In this document: positions 22,801 to 33,203 of the stretch, piece after piece
Position numbering within the stretch: the stretch's first letter is position 1
How the letters are laid out: every line of letters begins with the position of its first letter
NCBI RefSeq assembly: GCF_047663525.1
Contig: NC_092613.1
Coordinates: 8,643,501-8,707,500, forward strand
Direction: 5' to 3'
Source of the DNA: Anas platyrhynchos
Taxonomy: Eukaryota; Chordata; Aves; Anseriformes; Anatidae
Length of the DNA: 64,000 bases
Made by a program: the position numbers and the translations under genes
Notes under the pieces: model-generated
Database searches by the model: none
What the model was told of the DNA's origin: nothing
The model's input: the letters and a program-made list of their open reading frames with translations, nothing else

Positions 22801-24500
22801 AAGAAAATGGGGGCTTAGTAAATGGAAACAAGCTCAAAATATTGTTAGCTGTATTCCCTGGGTGATGAAGAAACCCTTCAACACAGCAAAAATCTTCTGA
22901 AGCTGCTTCTTGTTGCTTCTCATCTGCTATGGCTGTGTAGGCAAGAGCCCCAGATCAGCAAGACAGCTCAGCACTTGGCTTTGAACTATAGGAACAGTCC
23001 CAGGTAAGTGAGATTGATTCTTAGCCATACACAACTCAAGGAGCACCTTGTTTCATCAGGTCAAGATGAACACATTTTCTAGGTAAAAAAGCCATATTCT
23101 TGCCAAATAATGATTGTATTTGTAGTTTCACAGCACAAGCTTTAAGTGAGAGCACTGTACGTATGCTAGGGGCTGTGACATTGGAAGTTACCTGCTAGTA
23201 ACCAGATCTAATCATTCTGCATCTGGCATTTTAGAGATAAAAATGCCCTAGAACCAAGACACTACTTGCTACTTCTGCAGAAGGGCTATTTCACCTTCTC
23301 TTTGCACAGCTCCTAGCACACGGACACTCTCCTGCCTTCCTGCAGGTTCCAAACACCACCATCACTTTATAGTTTTTCTACATAAAATGCTCTTTGTCTA
23401 CGCTTCTTTCTTACCAAGTTACTGCTCCTCACTCCCCACGTACATTTAAAAAAAAAAATATGTTGAAAACGCATATGGGGAAGGGCAGAGAAGGAAGAAT
23501 AATATTTCTGGCTTTGACAAAACATGCCCCATTTCTAGAGATTCTGCTAAAATTGGTGGTCTATTCTACCACTTCCCTCCCTGTTTTCCTGATTCTCCAT
23601 TCAAATAAAACTTCACTAGGCTGAGCCAAATAAAAAATACCAGTCCTGCATTATTATGAAGTGAGCCATGAGCACTGCACACACACTGGTATTACTTGTA
23701 GCTGCACAGATAAAGGCTAGACTACATTATTTTCATATTATTACTAAGCCTATTGCATTCATACTCATAAAACAAAAGAACTTGGGAAAACCTAATGCGT
23801 GAGAAACTCAGTTTGAGCAGCAGCCCGGGAAAGTTTGGAGCTCTGGGTCTGTCTTTTGGCTTTTTCACAAAAGCCTCCATCCAGCATTTCCCAAGTGCTG
23901 TAATTAAAACAGAGCAGAAAATGCAGCCCCATCTTCTCAGAAGAAGGGTCTCGTATTGAACACGTGGTCACCTTATCTTAAAAATCACCCTGATAATTCC
24001 TTTGTTTGTATAATGAGAGTCTCCTTGTTTTAACATCAGAAACCTGCTACGGAGAAACTCATTAAATTTAAAACCCTCTCTTCATAAAAGCTCTAAATTG
24101 TATTTAAAATTGTGTTCAGGCACCTGGCAAGAGATCAGATGCTTTTGTAAATGGACTCGGGCCATATGGCTCCAAGTACTAACAACCAGAACAAGTTGTG
24201 CTGTTGTCATTACAGGTCACACCACCATTTCATGTTCTTGGAAGATAAAGGAAATATAAGCTCATACATCTCGAGCATGCAGAAACATCTCTCAAAGACC
24301 TGAAGGAATATGATTAGAAATAAAACGATTCATCCCATGATGTACTTTGATTTGGATCCACCAATTTTTGCAACTTATTGGTTTTTCCTGATATTTTATA
24401 GGTTACGGTGAGATCTCAGAGCACTCTTCCACTTAGGCTTGTCCCACATGTTTTCTAGTTATAGTTCTGGGCCTTCAAATCTTTTCCTTATCTGACCAGG
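19801..24500. other. AT-rich intergenic interval downstream of DYRK3
   Basis: Composition drops abruptly in GC from about 19.8 kb. No exon, RNA gene or repeat family was recognised. On the minus strand it lies downstream of DYRK3 and could include an extended 3' UTR; further AATAAA-type hexamers on that strand occur at 20592-20597, 20105-20110 and about 19969-19978. Confidence 0.5.
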
Positions 24501-24516
24501 GCGGCATCTTTGCTTT

Positions 24517-24522
24517 TTTATT
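24517..24522 (-). terminator. DYRK3: Candidate DYRK3 polyadenylation signal AATAAA
   Basis: This is the first canonical hexamer on the minus strand after the DYRK3 stop. The sequence to its left is AT-rich, but the GT-rich downstream element is only weakly recognisable. Confidence 0.4.
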
Positions 24523-24672
24523 AAAAGAGCTCCACCTAATGCAATGGAATTCACTCTACACAACAAAGACATTTTTAAAATGATCAGAATCTCAAACGTG
24601 TAGAACAGACCCCAGATTCGATGGTTCCTTAAATTCAACATTTTTGTTTTGGAAACAACACAGAAAAAAAAA

Positions 24673-24708
24673 CCACACACACACACAAAATCCACACACA
24701 CACACACC
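24673..24708 (+). repeat. (CA)n dinucleotide repeat, interrupted
   Basis: Two CA runs separated by AAATC. On the minus strand it reads TG and would lie in the DYRK3 3' UTR. Confidence 0.9.
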
Positions 24709-25540
24709 TGGCAGAACTGATTTTTTTTAAATCTGAGCTCCAAAAAACATATAATCGATTCATTAAGCCTGAACACACTGGTCCACACTTGTGATGGACC
24801 AGTGCTGAATCTGAATTTCCTTGTCAGTTTTCCATAGGTTTTTAAGGGAGATAGCAAGTGCACAGAAATTGTTTTGATTTAGACATATCCTGTGCTCTGT
24901 GCCATTTCCAAGCTCTTCTGAAAAAAAAAAAATAAAAAAATTAAAATCAGACTACAAAATTTCAACACCAAACTCTCTTGGTGTTTATATCCCATGGTAT
25001 TTTTAAAAATCTCAGTCAGAATAGGTAAGGGAAAAGCAGCACAGAGAAATCAAATTCTTCAAACGTAAGTTAGCCATTTGCAAGCAAGTTCTTAATGCAT
25101 TACGTTAATGCACTTGTGCTTTTGACTACAGATGTAAAAACATTCCCCCAAATAAAATTAATTAATTTGGGGATTAACTGAAAATATGCATTTTAAATTA
25201 TTTTCCCTTGCTGTCTTAAGCAACATAATCTTCTAAACCGTCTTGATAAGAAAGTTTGATGTCTAAAACAGCATTATTAAATAGCACATCTGTCAAACTC
25301 ATTTTACTCAGCAGAGGAGCTGACCTATCCAGAGCGGTATATGCACCATGTTGTGAGAGAAACAATTTGATAAAAGTTAGCCCTTTAAAAGTTTACATTT
25401 TGACTAAACTTTTTATATTCAAGATTCATCCTCTAATAAAAAGTAAAATCCATTAAAAACCTCTGCATTTAACTTCCTTACACGTTATTAACAAACGATT
25501 AAAATACAAGGTGTGTGTTCTGGAGCCACAGAGCCCGCTA

Positions 25541-27112
25541 TTAGCTGACCAGCTTTGGCAGCACAGTACATAGAGGTATACTGCCGCTGGAGTCGGAGGT
25601 TAAATTCGCTCTCAGCTTGTTTGCTACCCCAACTACAGGAGGCAACTTAGAACCAATTCCCGTGAAGGAACTTGTGTAGCTCGATATCCGTTTACTGGAG
25701 GTTTTGTCAGTGCTGGGCGGTTTGGGTGTTCGTTTACAAATCCACGGGTGCCTTAGAGCCTGACTTGGAGTCATGCGCACCGAAGGATCCCAGCTGAGGC
25801 ATTCTTTTAAGAACTCGATGAACAAGGGATCGTCGCAGCCCTTCAGTGCTGTCACCCAGTCCTTGTTCCCTGGAGCACCTCGTATTTTCCCCCTCCGCGA
25901 GCGACTCCCGTTAAGGGTCACTCTCCCGTCCGCATGTGTAGTTACAGTGCAGTAGCGCGGGTGACCTTTGGAGTTGATGAAGTTCTTGGCTCGCTTGGAT
26001 TGATCCAAAAGCTTCTGAGGGGGCATTCCCAGAAGTTCCATCATACAAGCCAGCTGGTCTCCCTCATCCTCTCCAGGAAAAAGAGGGTATCCAGTCAATA
26101 GTTCCACCAGAATACAGCCAAAACTCCACATATCTATGGGCATCCCATAGCGGCTTCCTAGGATTACCTCTGGTGCTCGATAAAATCGAGACTGAATGTA
26201 TGTGTAGACTCTTTGGTGCTCAAAACAGCTGGACCCAAAATCTATGACCTTGATTCCGCTCCTCCCTTGCTGTTTCAGGAGGATATTTTCTGGCTTCAAG
26301 TCACAGTGTATGATTTTGTTCCTATAGAGAGCATCCAAGCACTGCAGTATCGAGTGAGCAAACTTGCGTACCAGCTGGATGCTGAAGCCCTGAAACTTAT
26401 TTCTTTTAATCAGCTCATACAGGTTCATACTCAAGAGTTCAAAAGTCATACAGATGTGGTTCCGAAAGGTGAAGCTCTCCAGCATGTGAATAACATTCAT
26501 GCTGCCAGTTTTATCCTGCTTCTTCAGGTGCTCCAGAATCCGAATTTCTTCTGCTGCTTGCCGATGGAATCTCTTCTCATTGCGAACCATCTTTAAGGCT
26601 AAGTGTTGGTGGAGTTTGTGATCGTAGACTTTAGCAACTTGTCCAAAACTGCCCTTGCCAATGATTTTGAGCACTTCATACCTGTAAGCAAGGTGGTCGT
26701 GGGGCACGTGAATGTAGCTGCCTTGGTCATCATCGTAGCCTCCGTTGTTGGGACCACCAATTACTCCTTGCCTCTTTTTCGCAGCTGGACCCACAAAGTA
26801 AATTTCAGAGAAATTGAATATCTCTTGCTGCTCATAAGCAGATAATTGGTGTTTGTACTGTTTGACAGCTTGCTCTGGAGCTTGGGAAATGGCTTTGTGT
26901 GCTTTTGAGGAACTAACACCACCTTTAGAAGTGCTTAAGCTCTCTATACTCTTATCTTTTGCCAGGGAAGGAAGAGATCTTTCTGAACCAGTAATTCCTG
27001 TGGACTGAAGAGTACTACTCCTTCTGTTACCAGAGTCCTCAAATAATTGCTCCACTTTGACCTGACTTCCAGTCAGAGGGTGATCCTTCATGGCAAGTTT
27101 GTTGCTACAAAC
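25541..27112 (-). CDS. DYRK3: DYRK3 coding exon 3 (last; kinase domain)
   Basis: Encodes residues 53-575. The acceptor TTTCTCCCTCTGTAG lies just right of 27112, and the exon enters in phase 0 with VCSNKLA before the internal Met at 27091. Human DYRK3 likewise places nearly the whole protein in one last exon. Confidence 0.95.
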   Translation of the reverse strand, partial: VCSNKLAMKDHPLTGSQVKVEQLFEDSGNRRSSTLQSTGITGSERSLPSLAKDKSIESLSTSKGGVSSSKAHKAISQAPEQAVKQYKHQLSAYEQQEIFNFSEIYFVGPAAKKRQGVIGGPNNGGYDDDQGSYIHVPHDHLAYRYEVLKIIGKGSFGQVAKVYDHKLHQHLALKMVRNEKRFHRQAAEEIRILEHLKKQDKTGSMNVIHMLESFTFRNHICMTFELLSMNLYELIKRNKFQGFSIQLVRKFAHSILQCLDALYRNKIIHCDLKPENILLKQQGRSGIKVIDFGSSCFEHQRVYTYIQSRFYRAPEVILGSRYGMPIDMWSFGCILVELLTGYPLFPGEDEGDQLACMMELLGMPPQKLLDQSKRAKNFINSKGHPRYCTVTTHADGRVTLNGSRSRRGKIRGAPGNKDWVTALKGCDDPLFIEFLKECLSWDPSVRMTPSQALRHPWICKRTPKPPSTDKTSSKRISSYTSSFTGIGSKLPPVVGVANKLRANLTSDSSGSIPLCTVLPKLVS

Positions 27113-30100
27113 CTACAGAGGGAGAAACAAAAAATCACCTTTACTTTATGTTTTAAAGCATGGACTAAGAAAGAAAGCAACATCACAAATAGAAACACCA
27201 GCATGTTTTGCATCTCCTTTAGATATAAAGAGCTCAGTGTATTACCTAAGCTAACTCAAGCAACAGGAGTAATTACAGAAGGGAGCAGAAAAAGCAACTT
27301 ACTGGAACAGGCACGTGCACAAACATGGTATATTTTTAAGTCCCTACAGGGCGAACCCCAGAGCATCAAACACTCCAACAAGGACGCAGTACCTATCCCT
27401 GCTAGTATGCACGTGGTCAGCAAACAGCTGGGGGAACGGCTATGTTTAGCTTTAAACGTGGGTGCAGCAAACACAACCGACAACAGATGCAATTTGCACC
27501 TGTCTGAGACACGCAACATGACAAGAACGTGCAGAGAAGTGTCAGGAATATTGCAAAGACAAGCACGCCGGTGGAAGACAAAGACATGACAGCAAGTGAC
27601 ATAAGGCTGGTGTAACCAAGCTGAACATGGAGAAAAAGGATGACAGCAGGATGAGATCAAACACATGATGATATAAATTTCATTTCTATCTATACATAAA
27701 CATTTGTTGGTGGCTTTTTTTCCTTCTTTCTTTTTTAACGAGGAAAAACACATCATATCCATACTTCCTTTGGAATCATGATAGCTGAATAATTACTACA
27801 AAAGAGACTTGGCAGCCCTCAATAATCAAGAATATCTTTTACTCCAACATCTTTGTCAGTAGCGTGTAACCACTGCCACACACTGTCACGTTAAAATATT
27901 TACATCTGAAATGAATGCATTGGAAACAGCACATAAATGTGAGAAAAGCATTGTGAAATGTTTCAAGCTTGTCATTTTTACAAGCTAGTAAGTGTCGAAC
28001 TCCCTGGAGTTCAGTCCCTTATTTGCACAGCAGTTATTCCCCTTTTCTACCCGCTGATGCTCCTTGCTGACAGGCAGCAAGGAGGTGTTGTTTCATCCCA
28101 TGCAACAAGGAAGAAGCTGTGACTAGTGTAGCAACATCTGTTTTCCATTCTGTCCTTTAATCTAAAAATAAAGGTTTGAGACACATGCCAAACCGAATCC
28201 CTGAAAACCAAAATAGCTACACAGGAATCAAACAAAAATATAAATAAACCTGCAGATCCACAGCCATAAAACCAAATTCCTTTTTAGTTACATAAAATCT
28301 AACATCTTAGCACAGTCTGTAAATAAGGGAAGTGAATGCTCCTGCCAAAGCCAGCTACATGTCTCTTAGGAGTCAGCACTGCTTTGAAGGGCTAGTTTTG
28401 CTCATGAGCCTAAAAAATGGGCATTTTCTGCAGAATTCAGTTGTAGCTCAGGGGTGGCTATGCCATCAGATCTATCCTACTAAGTTCCACTACTCGGAGT
28501 CCTATCAACCCCAAACCACAGCGTACGGTAAGAGACACGCCTTTCCAGAAACCCTGAAGTGGAAAAACAAAGCCCAACCCTGGTAACTTCGGATAAACGC
28601 CTTTTTCTCGGAGTCTGGCTGAACCTCTGAGATAAGAGCGGCGTATTTTCGGAGCCAGCTATTCAACGGAGCACACACAAACAGTAAGTTTACAAACAAA
28701 CAGCGAACACAAGGGTGGAACGAGGTTCATGCTTGTTTGGTTCCTGAAGTTTCTGGGGACCCAGGGGGGAAGAAAGCCTGCCCTTCATCAGTAGGAGTCT
28801 TACTTTCACCTCTGAAATCAAAACTTCATGTTCTTACTACTTGGGTTTCAGTTGTGTGCACAACAGAAGCAGCTGTTGCCCAGCCTGGCTTCAGAAGAGG
28901 TGGCAGAACAGCTCTGCAGAGAGCCATCCTGGTGCAGAGCCGTCCCGTGGCAGCTCAGATCAGCAAGGCCCCTGCGGAGCAGCTTCCTGCAGTCACCTGG
29001 ATGAATTAAGCACCAGGACTTCAAAAGGCATTACTGTACTGCACAGATGGAAGCTATCACATCAATTCCTTTCACTATCTGGTTGTGAAAAAATGGTGCT
29101 AACCGTCTGAATGTCATCAATTTTAGCACCATGACAAGGCCTAGCAAACAGTGTTGCATCCAAATACTCAAATACTTCCTATCCAGCAGCAACAGCAACT
29201 CCCATAGTGCTGTTGTTTGGGGCAAACATTTTGTATTTTAAGTTCCTAGGCAAACAAGGAATTCACAGTTACATTTCTCCTGAGACTGTTTCTTAGAGAA
29301 GGGGGCTTTGGATCTCAAACCTGACTTAACACCCATAAGCAGCAAGGACTGAAAGTTCATTCTCAGGAGGCGACCAAAATCGTTTGCCACGTGACGGTGA
29401 GCCACAAATAGAGAGCAATTTCCAGCTCAGGAGAGCTACACCAAGTCAGATGACTTCTGGCTAACATCAGCTTTCTTTCAGCAGCTTTCTTCTAGTAATC
29501 ACAGGCCGCCCAGTTTTTGTTGTTGATAAAATATGCTATTAGAAGCCCAGAAATTGGACTGACAGCACAACTGGCACCACATTAAAGATTTTCACATCCT
29601 TCTCACTTAAAATGAAGTTTTATACGAAAACGGTTAACCCAGTTCCTACACAGTGGGGTTGTCAAAAGCTCATCAGTTATTTTCACAAACTGAATTGAAC
29701 CCATCTATTCTCAAAGCAGAAATATTTATGCTCTCTTATATCACTAAGACGAAAGGAATGGACAGCTGCATATCTCAGAAGTTTGCAACTCTCACGTTAC
29801 ATTAAATCGTAGTACAGAAATCTTGCAAAGAAAGAAACTGAGTATCACTTAAATCCATACACTTTTCCATCAAAACTGAGCATCACAATCCCTGCACACT
29901 TCATCTCAGTTCCTGCTTGCAAGCCGCCACTAAGGTTGTATTTTTTTGATGTGCTATCATGGCAAAACTAGGCATTTTACAATCCTTAGTCTTGTCTTAA
30001 AAAGTTAACAGGCTTGATGGACAAAATATAGATGAAGGATAAGATACACCATGGAAAAAAAACAGTCATGCAATTATATTTGCATTTAACCTGACAGTTC

Positions 30101-31650
30101 CAGTGCACTGGCTTCTGTTCAGTTATGAACAATTCTAGTTAAATTATGACTTAAGCCCTGCAGTTTAGGATTTCCCACATGCCCCCCACAAAACAATCCA
30201 CTACTCCTGAAACCTGTACATTTCTGCTGCTCTCCCTCAGTATTGCTAAAAGAGGAAACACAGACCGGCACTACTGAATTTGCTCAGTGAATGGCACAGA
30301 CCAAATTCATTACCAATGTCTGTTACAACAAGTTTACACAAAGTGATGATTTTCAAATGCAGCTTATTTGGTGAAATGTCTGTTTTCACTTTCTAGAGGG
30401 TTGTGTTGTTTTTTTTTTTCTCCTAAGCACAAGCTCCTTCACTTCTGCCAGAACTCAACAACAGCCAAAACACGGTTATGACACGTATAAAGGTCAGATC
30501 TCTGCACAGCTGAACACCACTACTACTGCTCAGTTGGAACAGTTTAAGAAAAGATCCCGTAACTCCACACCTGTTTAGGAAACACAGCTCCTGTAGAGAA
30601 ACACGTTTACACCTTCAGTCCATAAAGACCTATTTTGCTAGCAAATGAAGTGGAAGATAATGCCAAAGCTTTCAGAGAAGAAAGATACTTCTGTCAGGCG
30701 TTTGGAAGACACACAACCCCCCACTGAAGTCCTGAAATTTTCATAAGTGAAACTGAAATGGAAATGTGCAAGAGTTGAAGCAAAAGGTGTAGGTTTACAT
30801 ACTTATCAGCATACCAGGTGGCAGAGCAGAACACTTCAACCCTTTGTAAAATAAATTTCTTAATTAAAATAAGAGCTGAGGATAATAATACTGGATTACT
30901 GATGCTGCCTAGCAAGTTTTACGTTCATCAAAATACTGTACTGTTTTTATATTTAGTAAAAGCCATACTAAATAAGCTACTGAAAGGCTGCCACATCCCT
31001 CTTGTCTCATTTACTCTCTATAGTCAGATACAATGCCACACCAAGCCCCCACGCAGGAGACTTTAAAATACTCACATTTGATCTTCCAAGGGAAGGAAGT
31101 CCTGAGGGGCTTTGTTCTTCATTTGTAGACTCTTGGTACCTGATCTGATCTATCCTCATATAGGAATCATACAATCCGTCTCCAAACCTGGCTGGAAATG
31201 TTCCATACACAAACCAGTTAGTCACAACGATTCGCACGGATAGAGACACATGATAAAAGCACACCTCATGTTTGAGTAAGACCTTCAGTTCTCTGTCAGC
31301 TGTTAAATAATCTTCAGAATTTAACTCTGATGTTTGGGCTGTATTTTAATACCTCAGAGTACACAGCTCTTTGGAAACCCGGATTTATGATGCTTTTAAC
31401 TTAGAGGTTCTCTTTTTTCATCATCTTTTTGCACTGCAAACACATCCTTAAGAAACCTTAGCCAATGCACTCCCCCCCCCCTTTTTTTTTTCCTTAAGCA
31501 GGATAATCCCAAAGTAGCCTCATTGAGGGCGACAATAGAAAATGAGCGCACGGGTAGGCACTTGATCGGAGCAGCTTTGAAGTAGGTTATCCCTTAAAAA
31601 TGAGACGAGGGAATTAGCAGATTTGCTGCAGAAAGCAATACATACATACA

Positions 31651-31681
<31 letters not shown>

Positions 31682-32098
31682 GAGGGTCGCGTCGGTTCGC
31701 CCAGCATCTGACAAACCCCGCTCAAGACCCTAAAACAGATCCGCTCAGCGCACCCGACATCAAACCCACGCTGCTATCGCGATACCGCATCCCGTCAGCG
31801 CCCCTGTCGCGATACAGCCGACCGGCCCGGGCTCCCGGTCACGGCCCCGAGGGGGCTGAAGCAGCCCCGGGGGGGGCCGCCCGCCTCCTCCAGCCCCCAC
31901 CACCCCCCCAGCAGCCCCCCGAGCGGGGCCCGCTCCCACCCCCGGCCCCGCCGCGCCCCGGGGCTGGGCAGAAGGGGAGCCCGGAGGCCGCATTGTTCCG
32001 CCGCCACCCCCCTCGCAACCCCCCAAACACCCCGGGGGGGTCCCCGCCGCCGCCTCACCTGCCCCGAGGGGCGCCTCCGGCTTCCTGCCCAGCAGCAT
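25541..32098 (-). CDS. DYRK3: DYRK3, dual-specificity tyrosine-phosphorylation-regulated kinase 3 (complete, 3 coding exons)
   Basis: Join of 32098-32059, 31191-31076 and 27112-25541 on the minus strand: 40, 116 and 1572 nt, giving 575 aa plus stop, against 588 in human. DYRK3 is a class II DYRK that phosphorylates Ser/Thr substrates after cotranslational tyrosine autophosphorylation; it dissolves stress granules and other condensates and links to mTORC1 through PRAS40. The N-terminal [10 protein letters not shown] corresponds to human VYDTFMMIDE. The DYRK-homology region ([20 protein letters not shown]) precedes the kinase domain (about 197-509). Visible are the glycine loop GKGSFGQV (204-211), VAIK-type Lys226, the HCDLKPEN catalytic loop with Asp323, DFGSS with Asp343, and the activation-loop YTY at 355-357 followed by [13 protein letters not shown] in place of HRD is normal for DYRKs. 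The C-terminus [13 protein letters not shown] matches DYRK3 rather than DYRK2 or DYRK4. The start has an ideal Kozak context (GCCGCCACCATG). Confidence 0.96.
27113..31075 (-). other. DYRK3: DYRK3 intron 2
   Basis: Four-kilobase AT-rich intron with no recognisable exon, RNA gene or transposon. A T-run lies at about 30411-30420 and a minus-strand poly-A-like stretch near 27720-27737. Confidence 0.8.
31076..31191 (-). CDS. DYRK3: DYRK3 coding exon 2
   Basis: 116 nt encoding [16 protein letters not shown] and the following Ser-rich stretch to GRSN. The acceptor is TTTCCAG and the donor GTGAGT. Entry phase 1 and exit phase 0 join exons 1 and 3 in frame. An alternative acceptor four bases on (CCAGCCAG) would break the frame. 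Confidence 0.9.
31472..31491 (+). repeat. C-run followed by T-run
   Basis: About ten C then ten T in DYRK3 intron 1; on the sense strand it is A-run then G-run. Low-complexity, likely unstable in length. Confidence 0.85.
31637..31680 (+). repeat. ATAC/AAAT tetranucleotide microsatellite
   Basis: Three ATAC units followed by about eight AAAT units in DYRK3 intron 1, just downstream of the CpG island. Confidence 0.9.
32059..32098 (-). CDS. DYRK3: DYRK3 coding exon 1
   Basis: 40 nt encoding [13 protein letters not shown] plus the first base of the next codon, ending at donor GCAG|GTGAGG. The start codon lies in an ideal GCCGCCACC context. The human protein starts with a longer unrelated leader, so the N-terminal 14 residues are supported by frame and splice sites rather than by homology. 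Confidence 0.85.
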
Positions 32099-33106
32099 GG
32101 TGGCGGCGGGGGGCGGCCCCCATCCCTCGGCCCGCCGCCGCCGCCGTCAGGCCCAGCGCTGCCGGGGCGGGCGGGCCGCGGCGGGGCCGCCCGTTGCCAG
32201 GGGAACCGAGCCCCCGGCCGCGCCTGCGCACTGGGGCCGGGGCGGGCGGGGCCCGGCGCTGCCCCCTCACGGTGGGGACGGGGCTGAGGAGCGCTCCCCG
32301 CCGTTACCCGGCATTTCCCTCACGGGCACGGCCCGGCCCCGCCGCACCGGCTCCTGAGGGGGTCGTGGAGCTGCCCTCGGACCGGGGAGCCCCCGTTCTG
32401 CCGCCCCCCAGGGGCTCGGCGCAGCGCCGGCTGCAGAAATGACGCCCCGCAGCCGCCCCGGCCTCGTTTTATTTATTTTTTATTTTTTTTGTCTGTGGGC
32501 TCAGGGGTTGCGGTAATCAGGCGACGCCTGAGATAACCGGCGGCGCAAGCGGGCTGGATTCCTGGCTGTGACACGGCGATAAAGGCACCCTGACACCGGG
32601 GAGGTGTCGGTCACTGCCCCGAGCCCCTGCACCGCAACAGACACCAAAAAGTGCCCCTCACAAAGGCGTTTTCTGTATTTTCGGCTTGCACCCAAAACTC
32701 CTTATATCTGTCCAGCCGTTGGGTTTTACTACATCCTCCCTCAGCATGCTGGTGGCTGGTCCCTGCCCGCGGGGACCTAGGCAGCGCTTCCCCTCAGCTC
32801 CAGGGCGCGTCCTCCACGAAACAAAGCGTTTGGAACGAAAAAAATGAACTTATTATTAATGCAAAACCTCGCTCAACACCCCCGAGCCTTTAACCTGCCC
32901 CGCTCCCCGCAGCCCGGCGGAGCCCTCAGCGCCTCCCGCGCGGTGCGCAGGGATTACAGCAGAGCAGCCCGGAGCTCTGCAGCCCGCTGCCGGCGCTGGG
33001 GACGTTTTGGGGGCTGCGTTTTTCCCCTAAACCCCCCCCGGAGCCGGGCCGGGCCGCGCCGGGAGGCGGTTTCCAGCCGGACGCCTTTGTGCCGCGGGAC
33101 GGCGCC

Positions 33107-33127
33107 ATGGCGGCTGCCGCGGCCTGA
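33107..33127 (+). other. Upstream ORF before EIF2D (7 codons including stop)
   Basis: ATG GCG GCT GCC GCG GCC TGA encodes MAAAAA. It has a strong Kozak context (G at -3, G at +4) and ends 20 bases before the EIF2D start codon. It matters only if transcription starts upstream of 33107, which the sequence alone cannot show. Confidence 0.5.
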
Positions 33128-33147
33128 GGGGGAGCGGGGCGCCCGCC

Positions 33148-33203
33148 ATGTTCTGCCGGGCGTTCCGGGTGCGCTCCAACACCGCCATCAAGGGCTCCGA
33201 CCG
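33148..33203 (+). CDS. EIF2D: EIF2D exon 1
   Basis: Residues 1-18 and two bases of codon 19. The first residues (FRV, SNTAIKGSDR) match the conserved N-terminus. Donor CCG|GTGAGT, phase 2. Confidence 0.95.

Larger units (their letters stand above)
24517..25540 (-). other. DYRK3: Probable DYRK3 3' UTR
   Basis: AT-rich sequence directly after the DYRK3 stop codon on the minus strand. The first canonical AATAAA downstream is at 24517-24522, which would give a 3' UTR of about 1.0 kb. It contains a (TG)n tract on the sense strand (24673-24708), a perfect 10-bp inverted repeat with a 9-base loop (24776-24804) and a TAATGCATTA palindrome near 25093. No transcript evidence is available. Confidence 0.5.
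31192..32058 (-). other. DYRK3: DYRK3 intron 1
   Basis: 867-nt intron. Its 5' part belongs to the CpG island, while its 3' part holds a C/T homopolymer pair (31472-31491) and an ATAC/AAAT microsatellite (31637-31680). Confidence 0.85.

Noticed and set aside
25773-26845. Plus-strand open frames opposite DYRK3
   Set aside because: They are shadows of the DYRK3 kinase exon and have no independent support.
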